Below, piece after piece: positions 51,382 to 60,370 of a stretch of 64,000 nt of DNA. The stretch lies in NCBI RefSeq assembly GCF_016735595.1, contig NZ_JAERRB010000003.1, positions 423,401-487,400 of the forward strand. The letters are read 5' to 3'. Source of the DNA: Chryseolinea lacunae (lineage in GTDB: Bacteria; Bacteroidota; Bacteroidia; Cytophagales; Cyclobacteriaceae). The translations under genes and the position numbers were made by a program. The notes under the pieces are model-generated. The model was not told the origin of the DNA and did no database searches. It was given only the letters and a program-made list of their open reading frames with translations. Numbering within the stretch: position 1 is the stretch's first letter; each line of letters starts with the position of its first letter.

Positions 51382-51879
51382 CTAAAACACATCCTTGAAA
51401 ACCGGTAAAATGGCACCGATCCATTGGGTGACTTTTGGCGCCACGCGGGCCACCATGGGATAGACCCACGAATGTTCGGTGTAGCGCGATGGAAACTTAA
51501 TATCCAATGAATCGACAATCCACAACAGAATGCTCAGCATAAAAGTTGTTTTCAGCATTCCCAGCACGGCACCCGCTACCTGGTCGGCCGATCCGAGTAG
51601 TGTTTTGTTTACCGAGGCTTTCAGCATTCGTGCCAGGAGGCTTACGGCCACCACAATGGCTACAAACACCACGCCGAACGCGATGTAGGGAAGCACCTTT
51701 TCGTCGATATTAAATCGGTTGGCCAGCATCACCATGGCCCAGCCCATAAGTTTGAAACCGCCCAACACGCCCAGCACAATACCCACGAGCGAAAACATTT
51801 CGATGAGAAAGCCTTCCTTGTAGCCGCCCACGGCGCCAATTAAAATGAATACAATAAGAACAATGTCGATTATGCTCAC
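51382..51879 (-). CDS. CvpA family membrane protein
   Basis: A 165-residue integral membrane protein with four hydrophobic helices: IIDIVLIVFILIGAVGGYKEGF, MFSLVGIVLGVLGGFKLMGW, YIAFGVVFVAIVVAVSLLARML and VAGAVLGMLKTTFMLSILLWIVDSL. The opening MSIIDIVLIVF and G-x-x-x-G helix patterns match CvpA/colicin V production proteins. The role is uncertain; it has been linked to envelope stress tolerance. The GTG start overlaps the yqeY stop (GTGA), so the two are translationally coupled. Confidence 0.87.
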   Translation of the reverse strand: MSIIDIVLIVFILIGAVGGYKEGFLIEMFSLVGIVLGVLGGFKLMGWAMVMLANRFNIDEKVLPYIAFGVVFVAIVVAVSLLARMLKASVNKTLLGSADQVAGAVLGMLKTTFMLSILLWIVDSLDIKFPSRYTEHSWVYPMVARVAPKVTQWIGAILPVFKDVF

Positions 51880-52328
51880 GCGGTCAGCAGCTTTTTAACC
51901 AATTCGGAAATCACTTTGCCGTCGGCCTGGCCCGCCAGGGCTTTGGTGGCGGTGCCCATCACCTTGCCCATGTCTTGCGGACCTTTGGCTCCTACCTGGG
52001 CAATGATCTCTTTCACTTTCACGGCGATTTCGTCTTCCGAAAGTTGTTTGGGTAAATAGCGGTTGATCACCTCCAGTTGAAAGAGTTCTTTCTCGGCCAG
52101 GTCCTGACGATTTTGTTGCTGAAAAATATCGGCCGATTCTTTCCGTTGCTTAGACGCCTTCATCAGAATTTTATTTTCGGCGTCGGCCGAAATTTCACCG
52201 GAAGCGCTTTTGTCTGTTTCGGCCAAAAGGATCATGGATTTGATGCTGCGCAGGGCTTCGAGCTCCTCTTTGTTCTTGGCCAACATCGCCTTTTTAATAT
52301 CGTTGTCAATTTGTTGCTTCAGACTCAT
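51876..52328 (-). CDS. GatB/YqeY domain protein
   Basis: A 150-residue helical protein of the YqeY family, related to the tail of the amidotransferase subunit GatB. Motifs are MSLKQQIDNDIKKAMLAKNKEELEALRSIKSMILLAETDK, AENKILMKASKQRKESADIFQQQNRQDLAEKE and KGPQDMGKVMGTATKALAGQADGKVISELVKKLL. It probably binds tRNA or assists translation; the biochemical role is open. It is the first gene of the minus-strand cluster that runs to 42417, and it diverges from pdxJ. Confidence 0.92.
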   Translation of the reverse strand: MSLKQQIDNDIKKAMLAKNKEELEALRSIKSMILLAETDKSASGEISADAENKILMKASKQRKESADIFQQQNRQDLAEKELFQLEVINRYLPKQLSEDEIAVKVKEIIAQVGAKGPQDMGKVMGTATKALAGQADGKVISELVKKLLTA

Positions 52329-52402
52329 ACATTATTTTTTTGTTAATGTTAATTTGGGAGCGATTATTAAACCGAAACGACAAGCGTTCGTTCTACCGGA
52401 AA

Positions 52403-52410
52403 TATATTTG
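52403..52410 (+). promoter_or_regulatory. Possible -7 promoter element (TATATTTG)
   Basis: TATATTTG fits TAnnTTTG and lies 17 nt before the pdxJ ATG, giving a very short leader. No -33 TTTG is found at the usual spacing. Confidence 0.4.
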
Positions 52411-52427
52411 TGCTCACCTTAAAACAT

Positions 52428-53144
52428 ATGACCAGACTAAGCGTCAATATTAATAAAATTGCCACACTCCGAAACGCCAGGGGAGGAAATAATCCGGACG
52501 TGCTGAAGACGGCGCTTGACTGTGAGCGGTTTGGCGCGCAAGGCATCACCGTCCATCCCAGGCCCGACGAGCGGCACATTCGCTACGCCGACGTGACGAC
52601 GTTGAAAGATCACGTGACAACGGAATTTAACATTGAAGGCTATCCCGACGAACGCTACATGAAACTTGTGCGCGAAACAAAACCCGCCCAGGCCACCCTG
52701 GTGCCCGACGCGCCCGATGCCATCACGTCTAACGCCGGATGGGATACGCTTCGAAACGCTTCGCTGCTCACGGAAATTATTGCCGAACTGAAATCGCAGG
52801 GCGTGCGCGTGTCGGTGTTTGTGGACCCTTCGCCCAAAATGGTGGAAGGTGCTGCACGTGTTGGCGCCGACCGCGTGGAGTTATATACCGAACCCTATGC
52901 GCACGAATATAAAGTGAATCGCGATGTGGCCATTAAGCCCTACGTTGAGAGTGGCCGTGTGGCGCACGAGGCGGGGCTGGGTCTCAATGCGGGCCACGAT
53001 CTTGACCTTGACAACCTTCGCTTTCTGGCGCAAAACCTTCCACACCTCGACGAAGTGTCGATCGGCCACGCGTTGATTTGTGACGCGCTTTATTTCGGAC
53101 TGGAGAACACCATTCAGCTCTACTTAAAACAACTGAAAATGTGA
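52428..53144 (+). CDS. pdxJ: Pyridoxine 5'-phosphate synthase
   Basis: A 238-residue TIM barrel. It condenses 1-deoxyxylulose 5-phosphate with 3-amino-1-hydroxyacetone phosphate to make pyridoxine phosphate (DXP-dependent vitamin B6 pathway). Signatures are [44 protein letters not shown] (catalytic His and Arg), [11 protein letters not shown] and [10 protein letters not shown]. The C-terminal [18 protein letters not shown] and [18 protein letters not shown] are also present. The start is the ATG at 52428; a GTG six codons upstream overlaps the -7 element. Vitamin B6 is the cofactor of GlyA, which lies 2.7 kb downstream. Confidence 0.96.
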   Translation: MTRLSVNINKIATLRNARGGNNPDVLKTALDCERFGAQGITVHPRPDERHIRYADVTTLKDHVTTEFNIEGYPDERYMKLVRETKPAQATLVPDAPDAITSNAGWDTLRNASLLTEIIAELKSQGVRVSVFVDPSPKMVEGAARVGADRVELYTEPYAHEYKVNRDVAIKPYVESGRVAHEAGLGLNAGHDLDLDNLRFLAQNLPHLDEVSIGHALICDALYFGLENTIQLYLKQLKM

Positions 53145-53244
53145 GACCTTGCAGGGCCTTAAACCCTGTTGTCACAAAAGTCTCTTAACTTCACCACGCA
53201 AAAAACTGCCGGACACCAAACTCCGCAGCAACCCTAACGGCCGT

Positions 53245-53907
53245 ATGAACATTAAAAAAAGATTTTCCGACAGCGATCTGCAACGCATTAAAACCGCGGT
53301 GAAAGAGGCCGAGCATTCCATCTCGGGCGAAATCGTGCCGGTTATTGTGGAGCGCAGCGGGCACTACCGCACAGCCAACTACAAGGCGGGCATCCTTGGC
53401 GCATCGCTGGCGTTTGTGCTCATGATTGTGATTGACCGCTACATCATTGCCGACTACAGCTACACCCTCTTCTACGACCCCGTGTTTATTTTCTTTGTGG
53501 TTATTCTGGGCGGTTTGCTGGGCGGCTTTCTGCCGAACTTTGTGGAAGGCCTGAAGCGCTGGCTCATCGACCAGGGCCAGTTTGATCGCGAAACCCGCCA
53601 ACGGGCCGAGAGCGCATTTTTGCAAGAGGAAGTTTTTAACACACGCCATCGCACGGGCATCATGATCTTCATCTCCTTTTTTGAACACGAAGTGATTGTG
53701 ATGGCCGACCGCGGCATCAGCAAAGTGGTGGAACAAAAACAGTGGGACAAAATTGTGGCCGACCTGGTGAGCCACATTCGCGAAGGCAAAATTGTGGAAG
53801 GCCTCGAGGCAGGCATAAAACGTTGTGGTGAAATTTTGTTGGAGAAAGGATTTCACAAAGCAGACGACGATGTGAATGAATTGAGCGACGACCTCCGTAT
53901 AGATTGA
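53245..53907 (+). CDS. TPM domain protein, cytoplasmic-start form (TPM gene 1)
   Basis: A 220-residue protein without a signal peptide. The TPM fold starts SDSDLQRIKTAVKEAEHSISGEIVPVIVERSGHY. Two membrane helices interrupt it (AGILGASLAFVLMIVIDRYI and VFIFFVVILGGLLGGFL). The domain then resumes with RTGIMIFISFFEHEVIVMADRGISKVVEQKQWDKIVADLVSHIREGKIVEGLEAGIKRCGEIL. This inserted-helix layout matches short YgcG-related proteins. TPM domains occur near LemA and in a plant photosystem II repair phosphatase, but activity is unproven. The start is the ATG at 53245, since the frame upstream is non-coding. It is first of three TPM genes. Confidence 0.82.
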   Translation: MNIKKRFSDSDLQRIKTAVKEAEHSISGEIVPVIVERSGHYRTANYKAGILGASLAFVLMIVIDRYIIADYSYTLFYDPVFIFFVVILGGLLGGFLPNFVEGLKRWLIDQGQFDRETRQRAESAFLQEEVFNTRHRTGIMIFISFFEHEVIVMADRGISKVVEQKQWDKIVADLVSHIREGKIVEGLEAGIKRCGEILLEKGFHKADDDVNELSDDLRID

Positions 53908-53962
53908 AGCCATTCCCCATCGAAGTCATTAGTTGATGAAACACCTAGTCCAGATCCCGTAC

Positions 53963-54688
53963 ATGAAATTTATACAGGCCATTCTTTTGCTGCTGCTCCC
54001 CATGGTTCTGTTGGGCCAACGCGCCATTCCCGAACACGGAGGCCAATGGGTGCACGACGAAGCCGGCATTCTTTCGGCCGGCGGCAAAGCGCAAATTGAA
54101 GCCATGCTCAAAGCCGAGCGCGACTCTACCAGCAACCAGATTGCCGTGCTCATTGTGCCATCGCTCGACGGCGAAGCCATTGAAGACTACACGCTGCGTG
54201 TAGCCGAGAAGTGGGGCATAGGCCAGAAATCGAAAGACAACGGCGTGCTGTGGTTCATCGCCGTGAACGATCGCCAGCTGCGCATCGAAACGGGCTCGGG
54301 CCTGGAAGGTGTGCTCACCGACGCCATGTCGAGCCGCATCAACCGGAACGAGGTGGCCCCGTTTTTCCGTCAGCAAAAATATGACGAAGGTGTGGCGGCC
54401 GGCGTGATGGCCATCATCCAAACCATTAAAGGAGAATATAAAAACGACGCACCGGCCCCGCGCCGAAAAGTGTCGCGCAAGTCGTCGCCGTTGCTCACCA
54501 TCATCATCCTTATTGTGATCATCTTCCTGGCCTCGCGTCGTCGCGGCGGTGGCGGAGGAGGATACTGGTCGTCGGGCGGTGGATGGATTGGCGGTGGTGG
54601 AAACTGGGGAGGTGGCGGCGGAGGCGGTGGTGCCGACTTTGGTGGCGGCGGAGGATTTGGCGGTGGTGGTTCCAGCGATTCGTGGTAA
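53963..54688 (+). CDS. Secreted TPM domain protein with Gly-rich tail (TPM gene 2, YgcG type)
   Basis: A 241-residue protein with a signal peptide (MKFIQAILLLLLPMVLLGQ), then a TPM domain (GGQWVHDEAGILSAGGKAQIEAMLKAERDSTSNQIAVLIVPSLDGEAIEDYTLRVAEKW). The middle is NGVLWFIAVNDRQLRIETGSGLEGVLTDAMSSRI. A single membrane helix (LLTIIILIVIIFLA) follows, then an arginine cluster and a Gly/Ser/Trp-rich tail of about 45 residues. The domain faces the periplasm and the tail should lie in the cytoplasm. The start could also be the ATG at 53936. The tail is a GC-rich simple repeat and may vary in length between strains. Confidence 0.85.
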   Translation: MKFIQAILLLLLPMVLLGQRAIPEHGGQWVHDEAGILSAGGKAQIEAMLKAERDSTSNQIAVLIVPSLDGEAIEDYTLRVAEKWGIGQKSKDNGVLWFIAVNDRQLRIETGSGLEGVLTDAMSSRINRNEVAPFFRQQKYDEGVAAGVMAIIQTIKGEYKNDAPAPRRKVSRKSSPLLTIIILIVIIFLASRRRGGGGGGYWSSGGGWIGGGGNWGGGGGGGGADFGGGGGFGGGGSSDSW

Positions 54689-54725
54689 AGTCTTTATACA
54701 ATTTTTTAGTCGAGAACGTCAGATC

Positions 54726-55688
54726 ATGAATAGCGTCATCATACATCGGGCACAGGCAACACGCATCGCGAAGGCAATCTTGCCCTTGCTGTTTTTGTTG
54801 TTTCATGCGCCGGCATTTTCACAGAAGGCTCTTCCCGAACTTTGGGGCGTGCGGGTGCACGACGAAGCGCACGTGTTGTCGCAGCAAAAAGTGGACGATC
54901 TCGAATTACAGCTGAAGCGCTATGAAGATTCCACATCCAATCAGATTGCCATTCTGCTGCTGCCTTCCCTCGACGGCGAGTCTATCGAAGACTACTCCAT
55001 CCGGCTTGTGGACAAATGGAAGCTGGGTCAGAAAGGCAAAGACAACGGTGCGTTGTTGCTGGTGGCCGTGAACGATCACAAGATGCGCATCGAAGTCGGC
55101 GATGGCCTGCAAGGCACGCTCACCGACGCCGTGTGCAGCCGCATCATACGCAGCGAGCTCGCACCCAACTTCCGCCAGGACGATTTTGATGGCGGCGTGC
55201 AAGCGGCAGTCAACGCCATGATCGCCGCCATTGGCGGAGAATACTCGGCCGACGATGTAAGCAGCGGTGACGAAACGCCCGACTGGGTGACTAAACTCGT
55301 GCTGGGTCTTTTTGTGTTTTCCGTGCTCGGCGTGTTCACCGTGTTGGGCATCATGATTCCCGACAAAATCGGGTGGATATTATACCTGTTTCTTATTCCG
55401 TTCTATGCCATATTTCCCATGGCCATCTATGGTCTAACGGCCGGGCTAATCATTCTCGGCGTGTATCTTATTGGCTATCCGGTGGCACGCTACACCATAG
55501 GAAAATCGGCTTGGGGAAAACGCGCCAGAAGAAATAAGACGGGTAAGGGTGGGGGAAGCTCGTGGGGTTCTGGTTCAGGATGGTCATCATCTTCGGGTAG
55601 CAGCTGGTCTTCATCGTCGAGCAGTGGCAGCAGTTTCTCGGGTGGCGGTGGAAGCTTTAGCGGTGGCGGCAGCAGTGGCTCGTGGTAG
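54726..55688 (+). CDS. Secreted TPM domain protein with Ser/Gly-rich tail (TPM gene 3)
   Basis: A 320-residue protein similar to TPM gene 2. It has a signal peptide (AKAILPLLFLLFHAPAFSQ), then a TPM domain with WGVRVHDEAHVLSQQKVDDLELQLKRYEDSTSNQIAILLLPSLDGESIEDYSIRLVDKW and KMRIEVGDGLQGTLTDAVCSRII. Several membrane helices follow (VLGLFVFSVLGVFTVLGIMI, WILYLFLIPFYAIFPMAIYGL, AGLIILGVYLIGYP) where gene 2 has only one. A basic stretch and a Ser/Gly/Trp tail of about 50 residues end the protein. The two are probably an old duplication with a changed membrane part. The start is the ATG at 54726; the longer reading overlaps the previous gene. Confidence 0.85.
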   Translation: MNSVIIHRAQATRIAKAILPLLFLLFHAPAFSQKALPELWGVRVHDEAHVLSQQKVDDLELQLKRYEDSTSNQIAILLLPSLDGESIEDYSIRLVDKWKLGQKGKDNGALLLVAVNDHKMRIEVGDGLQGTLTDAVCSRIIRSELAPNFRQDDFDGGVQAAVNAMIAAIGGEYSADDVSSGDETPDWVTKLVLGLFVFSVLGVFTVLGIMIPDKIGWILYLFLIPFYAIFPMAIYGLTAGLIILGVYLIGYPVARYTIGKSAWGKRARRNKTGKGGGSSWGSGSGWSSSSGSSWSSSSSSGSSFSGGGGSFSGGGSSGSW

Positions 55689-55804
55689 CCTTCCAATTGT
55701 TCGGTTATAAGAGCGGTTCCCTGCTGGGGTGAACGTCGCTTTTTGCCTGGTTTCTTTACCTTTTTATTTTCTATGGGAAAGCCTGTGAATAACAAGGAAA
55801 CAAA

Positions 55805-55835
55805 TTTGCGTTCTCACCCCACAACGTTATTTTTG
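55805..55835 (+). promoter_or_regulatory. Promoter of glyA (TTTG-N19-TATTTTTG)
   Basis: TTTG (55805-55808) and TATTTTTG (55828-55835) match both Bacteroidota promoter elements exactly with the ideal 19-nt spacer. Transcription would start near 55842, about 22 nt before the glyA ATG. Confidence 0.78.
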
Positions 55836-55863
55836 ACGCTTCTTTTAAAACACCATCCAAAAC

Positions 55864-57132
55864 ATGAAACGCGATAAAGCCATCTTCGACCTCATTGAAA
55901 AGGAAAAACAGCGCCAGGAAGGCGGCATCGAACTGATTGCCTCCGAAAATTTCACCTCCCTACAGGTGATGAAAGCGCAGGGCTCGGTGCTGACCAACAA
56001 ATATGCAGAAGGGCTGCCCGGCAAGCGTTATTATGGTGGATGCGAAGTGGTGGATGAAGTGGAACAATTGGCCATTGACCGCGCCAAAGAACTTTTTGGT
56101 GCCGAATGGGCAAACGTGCAGCCTCACTCGGGCGCACAAGCCAACGCCGCCGTGATGCTGGCCTGTTTGAAACCCAGCGACAAGATTCTCGGTTTCGATC
56201 TTTCGCATGGCGGTCACCTCACACATGGCTCGCCTGTGAATTTCTCCGGAAAACTCTATCAGCCTTCTTTCTACGGCGTGGAGCAAGCCACCGGCCTCAT
56301 CGACTTCGACAAAGTGATTGAAACCGCACAGCGCGAAAAACCCAAAATGATCATCTGCGGTGCGTCTGCCTACAGCCGCGACTGGGACTATAAAAAACTG
56401 AGAGAAGCTGCCGACAGCGTTGGCGCCTTGTTGCTGGCCGACATTTCGCACCCCGCCGGCCTGATTGCCCGCGGTTTGCTGGCCGACCCGATGGAGCATT
56501 GTCACATTGTGACCACCACCACACACAAAACCCTTCGCGGACCCCGCGGCGGTATGATTCTGGTAGGCAAAAACTTTGATAACCCCTGGGGATTGAAAAC
56601 ACCCAAAGGCGAACTGCGCAAAATCACGTCACTCCTTGATTCGGGCGTTTTCCCCGGCACACAAGGCGGTCCACTGGAGCACGTTATTGCGGCCAAAGCC
56701 GTAGCGTTCCAGGAAGCCCTGTCAGACGACTACATGGAATACATCCTGCAGGTTTCGAAAAATGCAAAAACAATGGCCGATGCGTTCCTGGCCAAAGGTT
56801 ATAAAATTATTTCGGGCGGCACCGACAACCACCTGATGTTGATCGACCTTCGTTCGAAGAAACTCACCGGCAAGCAAGCCGAAGAAGGTCTGATCCAGGC
56901 CGACATCACCATCAACAAAAACATGGTTCCGTTCGACACGCAGTCGCCTATGATCACATCGGGTATGCGCATCGGCACACCGGCCATCACCACTCGCGGC
57001 TTGAAAGAAAAAGACGTGCAGAAAGTGGTTGACCTCATCGACGAGGCCCTTCAGAAACCCGAAGACACCAAACACCTCAAGGCGGTGAAACGCAAAGTGA
57101 ACCGTTTCATGGAGAAGTTCCCCCTCTACTAA
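55864..57132 (+). CDS. glyA: Serine hydroxymethyltransferase
   Basis: A 422-residue PLP enzyme interconverting serine and glycine and supplying one-carbon units to tetrahydrofolate. Motifs include [57 protein letters not shown] and [11 protein letters not shown]. The PLP lysine lies in [15 protein letters not shown] (Lys222). [19 protein letters not shown] is the closing signature. Length is normal for the family. It has an excellent promoter of its own and no operator-like repeats. The tatC gene follows after 69 nt and may be read through. Confidence 0.97.
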   Translation: MKRDKAIFDLIEKEKQRQEGGIELIASENFTSLQVMKAQGSVLTNKYAEGLPGKRYYGGCEVVDEVEQLAIDRAKELFGAEWANVQPHSGAQANAAVMLACLKPSDKILGFDLSHGGHLTHGSPVNFSGKLYQPSFYGVEQATGLIDFDKVIETAQREKPKMIICGASAYSRDWDYKKLREAADSVGALLLADISHPAGLIARGLLADPMEHCHIVTTTTHKTLRGPRGGMILVGKNFDNPWGLKTPKGELRKITSLLDSGVFPGTQGGPLEHVIAAKAVAFQEALSDDYMEYILQVSKNAKTMADAFLAKGYKIISGGTDNHLMLIDLRSKKLTGKQAEEGLIQADITINKNMVPFDTQSPMITSGMRIGTPAITTRGLKEKDVQKVVDLIDEALQKPEDTKHLKAVKRKVNRFMEKFPLY

Positions 57133-57201
57133 TTCAAGAAACCTTTAACCCCCGCAGAAAACACAACACCACACAGTCACCGTACCTAACTACACGTAAC
57201 C

Positions 57202-58065
57202 ATGCCGCTGGATCAAGAGCTGAATGACGAAGAGAAAGAGATGAGTTTTTTGGATCATCTGGAGGAGCTGCGGTGGCACGTGATCCGTTCGTTGATAGCC
57301 GTGGTGGTCTTCACCATCGTGGCCTTTGTGTTTGCGCCGTGGATTTTTCAAAACATCGTGTTTGCGCCGGCAAGGGTTGACTTCACAACCTTCAAGTGGC
57401 TTTGCACATTGGGCGATACCATTGGCTATGAAGGCCTGTGCGTGAAAGAAATTCCGTTCAAGGTGCAAAGCCGTTTCATGACAGGCCAATTCACCATGCA
57501 CATCATGGCGTCGTTCATCATCGGACTGGTCATTGCTTTTCCCTATGTGGTGTGGGAAATCTGGCGTTTTGTGAAGCCCGGCCTCCAAAAGAAGGAACGT
57601 CGCTATTCGCGAGGTGCGGTGGCTGCCATTTCACTTTTGTTTTTCTCGGGCGTGCTCTTTGGCTACTACATCATTGCCCCCTGGATGGTCTACTTCCTGG
57701 CCAACTATAGCATCAGCGACATGATCGTGAACGAGTTCGACATCACCTCGTATGTCTCTACCGTTGTGCTGTTAGTGTTGGGCTCGGGCTTGTTGTTCCA
57801 GCTGCCGGTGGTGATCTATTTCCTCACCAAGATCGGCATCGTGACACCCCAGTTCTTGCGCAAGTACAGAAAACACTCAGTGGTGGTAATCCTCATTGTG
57901 GCAGCCATTGTGACGCCGCCCGATCCGTTGAGCCAGATCATGATCACCATTCCGCTCTACATTCTCTTCGAGATCAGTATTGTTATTTCGGCCATGGTGG
58001 CGCGCCAACGTGCGCGCGATGAAGCCGAAGAATTGCTCCGCGAACAATCTTCTTCAAACTCATGA
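57202..58065 (+). CDS. tatC: Twin-arginine translocase subunit TatC
   Basis: A 287-residue polytopic membrane protein, the core receptor that binds twin-arginine signal peptides. MSFLDHLEELRWHVIRSLIAVVVF is the conserved cytoplasmic start and first helix. FVKPGLQKKERRY is the loop between helices 2 and 3, and six helices run to SIVISAMVARQ. The conserved Pro and Glu features of the family (HLEELR, WRFVKPGL) are present. No tatA or tatB is nearby. A larger than usual periplasmic loop 1 (FAPARVDFTTFKWLCTLGDTIGYEGLCVKEIPFKV) carries two cysteines. The stop overlaps rpiB (ATGA). Confidence 0.95.
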   Translation: MPLDQELNDEEKEMSFLDHLEELRWHVIRSLIAVVVFTIVAFVFAPWIFQNIVFAPARVDFTTFKWLCTLGDTIGYEGLCVKEIPFKVQSRFMTGQFTMHIMASFIIGLVIAFPYVVWEIWRFVKPGLQKKERRYSRGAVAAISLLFFSGVLFGYYIIAPWMVYFLANYSISDMIVNEFDITSYVSTVVLLVLGSGLLFQLPVVIYFLTKIGIVTPQFLRKYRKHSVVVILIVAAIVTPPDPLSQIMITIPLYILFEISIVISAMVARQRARDEAEELLREQSSSNS

Positions 58066-58490
58066 ACATAGCCATTGGCAGCGACCACGCCGGATTTGAA
58101 TATAAAGAAGGCCTGAGAAAATGGCTGGAAGAAAACGGCCATACCTACAAGGACTTTGGCACCTACAGCCTGGAGGCGGCAGACTATGCCGACTTTGCAC
58201 ACCCCGTTTCACTCGCGGTGGAAAGCAAAGATTTTGAGCTGGGCATTCTGGTGTGTGGCAGCGCCAACGGTGTGGCCATCACGGCCAACAAACACCAGGG
58301 CATTCGCGCAGCCATTTGCTGGACAGAAGAACTGGCCTCGCTGGCCCGCCAGCACAATGACGCCAATGTGGTGTGCGTGCCGGCGCGCTTCGTGGCATTT
58401 GATGTGGCCGAGAAAATTGTGGGCACGTTTTTGACCACCGCGTTCGAAGGCGGGCGCCATGCACGCCGGGTGGGCAAGATCAGCTGCTAG
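58062..58490 (+). CDS. rpiB: Ribose 5-phosphate isomerase B
   Basis: A 142-residue enzyme of the pentose phosphate pathway. IAIGSDHAGFEYKEGLRKWLE contains the substrate-binding Asp-His, and DFAHPVSLAVESKDFELGILVCGSANGVAITANKHQGIRAAICW carries the catalytic Cys in CGSANG. The later HNDANVVCVPARFVAFDVAEKIVGTFL is typical of the family. GGRHARRVGKI closes the active site from the neighbouring subunit. It overlaps tatC by 4 nt and converges on the membrane protein gene with a 4-nt overlap (58487-58490). Confidence 0.96.
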   Translation: MNIAIGSDHAGFEYKEGLRKWLEENGHTYKDFGTYSLEAADYADFAHPVSLAVESKDFELGILVCGSANGVAITANKHQGIRAAICWTEELASLARQHNDANVVCVPARFVAFDVAEKIVGTFLTTAFEGGRHARRVGKISC

Positions 58491-59881
58491 CGGCCTGTGC
58501 GGGTGTAATAAATCCCTTTTCGTTTATACAAACTTTTGAACTCGGGAATCCGCTCCAGGAAAGGCCCGAACAGGTTGTCTTTGTCGCGGATGATTGACGG
58601 GGGATCGCTCTTGATGCCTTCGTATACCAGAATCACGTTGTCATAATATTCTGCGTGCGCAAAAATTTCTTTCGACAGCTCCCAGTTGAAGAAAGCCGAC
58701 CCCAGCGGTTGTTGCTTGTAGATGCTCCAGTCTCCATCCAAAACCAACACGTTGCTGGCCTTTGGCAGACCGGGCTTGTCGGGTACCACCAGCGCCTGAT
58801 AGTTCACGCTCGACAACCGGTTGTAGCGCGCCATGTAGCTAACCACCACCGTGCCGATCAACAACACCCACACGCTGATCTCGGCAAATCTCCTGCGGCG
58901 AATGAGCAACAGAAACTGCGCGATAAAAAAGCTGAGGCTGGGAATGAGTGTGATGAAGCTTTGTGGCCGCCAGTCTTTTGAATAGAGAATCTGCAGCACC
59001 GAGAAGATCATCCACAGAAACATGGTTTGAACAAGCTGCGACTGGTATTTGGTGAACCGCGCATCGCGGTTGAGCATGATCAGCGAAATGACGAGAAACG
59101 CCAAAGGCAATGCACCCAACACCCAGAGACTGCCGGCGCTGATGTAGTTGATGGCATGAAAGCTCAGGTTGGGCACATAATAAAATTGCCACAATGCGGA
59201 CAGACCGTCTTTGAGATAATAGATGCTCATCAGGAACAAGTGCGGCGTGAGGAAGCCCACCACCAGCAACACATACTTGCGCGGCGGGTGACGCGTGAAC
59301 ACAATGAGCACCATGAGCGCTCCGATGATATACACCGCCAGCGAAAATGAAAACAAAGATGCCAGGCCGATGTATAGCCCGAGATTAAAAACCGATTCGT
59401 TGCGCTGATCTCTGAACTCCACCTCCTTGAACAAATTGCTGAGCGCCGGCAAAATGAATCCAAAGCCAAGCAACTCGGGCGTGAGCGACAGTGTGTCGAA
59501 CGAGAACATGAACAGGATGGCAAACAGCAGCGAAGGAATGTAGGTGTTTTCGGAGAAGGCTTTCTTGGACGCGAACACAATGCCCATGTAGGCGGCCTGC
59601 GAGAAGATGACAAAGAACGCCAGGATGTGGCGCGCCAGAATGGAACGCCCGAAAATGATGTCGAGGAAACCGTTGGTCCAGGCGGCAAGCGGTGCCGTGG
59701 TGTCTACCACTTCGGTATACATGGCGTGGCCGTCGTGCACTTTCTCCCCCACCACAATGCTCTTCAGCTCGGGAAACGTCATGTCCGGACCGTCGATGAA
59801 CAGCGGAAGGTAGACCACCAGCATGATCACCAGCACGCCCAGCAGGCGGTATGGATCGTTGATTCTGAAATATTGCAGCAA
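58487..59881 (-). CDS. Polytopic membrane protein (DUF6427-like)
   Basis: A 464-residue protein with about twelve hydrophobic helices, for example YRLLGVLVIMLVVYLPLFIDG, ILARHILAFFVIFSQAAYMGIVF, YIIGALMVLIVF, YVLLVVGFLTPHLFLMSIYYL and ISVWVLLIGTVVVSYM. A periplasmic-looking C-terminal part of about 90 residues follows (ASNVLVLDGDWSIYKQQPLGSAFFNWELSKEIF). The opening YFRINDPYRL is characteristic of DUF6427 proteins of Bacteroidota. No catalytic motif is seen. The start is TTG 59881, since an in-frame stop lies about 20 codons upstream and no ATG is available. It diverges from rbfA. Confidence 0.75.
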   Translation of the reverse strand: MLQYFRINDPYRLLGVLVIMLVVYLPLFIDGPDMTFPELKSIVVGEKVHDGHAMYTEVVDTTAPLAAWTNGFLDIIFGRSILARHILAFFVIFSQAAYMGIVFASKKAFSENTYIPSLLFAILFMFSFDTLSLTPELLGFGFILPALSNLFKEVEFRDQRNESVFNLGLYIGLASLFSFSLAVYIIGALMVLIVFTRHPPRKYVLLVVGFLTPHLFLMSIYYLKDGLSALWQFYYVPNLSFHAINYISAGSLWVLGALPLAFLVISLIMLNRDARFTKYQSQLVQTMFLWMIFSVLQILYSKDWRPQSFITLIPSLSFFIAQFLLLIRRRRFAEISVWVLLIGTVVVSYMARYNRLSSVNYQALVVPDKPGLPKASNVLVLDGDWSIYKQQPLGSAFFNWELSKEIFAHAEYYDNVILVYEGIKSDPPSIIRDKDNLFGPFLERIPEFKSLYKRKGIYYTRTGR

Positions 59882-59973
59882 GGGATACGCGTTAAAGCGC
59901 GTAAAATAGACCCAGTTTTTATAATTGCCAATGGTTGATTGCTAATTGTTGGGCGATGCGAGATATTTGCCCT

Positions 59974-60342
59974 ATGAGTGGCACAACCCGACAACAGAAA
60001 TACGCGAAGTTGATTCAAAAGGAATTGAGCGACATTTTTCAGCGCGACAAACGCGGCATTCTCGACAATGCCTTCGTGAGCATTGCCGACGTGCGCATAA
60101 ACCCCGACCTGAGCGTGGCCAAAGTCTACATCAGCATGTTGCTGACCAAAGACAAAGAGAAGGTGTTAGAAAAAATCAACAAACATAAAAGTGAAATCCG
60201 GAAAGCCCTTGGCGACAAAATCGGCAAACAAGTGCGCATCATTCCCGAATTGATCTTCTACAAAGACGACGTGGAGGAAAATGCCAACCGCATGGACGAT
60301 CTTCTCAAGAACCTGCACATTCCTCCGGAAGAAAAAAGCTAG
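59974..60342 (+). CDS. rbfA: Ribosome-binding factor A
   Basis: A 122-residue KH-fold protein that helps mature the 30S subunit. TTRQQKYAKLIQKELSDIFQRD opens helix 1, and VRINPDLSVAKVYISML is the central strand. KALGDKIGKQVRIIPELIFYKDDVEENANRMDDLLKNL is the C-terminal signature. It starts at the ATG at 59974; upstream TTG and ATG codons would add residues without family likeness. It lies 28 nt upstream of the LolC/E-type permease gene and is probably co-transcribed with it, a common arrangement in Bacteroidota. Confidence 0.94.
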   Translation: MSGTTRQQKYAKLIQKELSDIFQRDKRGILDNAFVSIADVRINPDLSVAKVYISMLLTKDKEKVLEKINKHKSEIRKALGDKIGKQVRIIPELIFYKDDVEENANRMDDLLKNLHIPPEEKS

Positions 60343-60370
60343 CCATCACACCACCAAATCCAAGACCACG

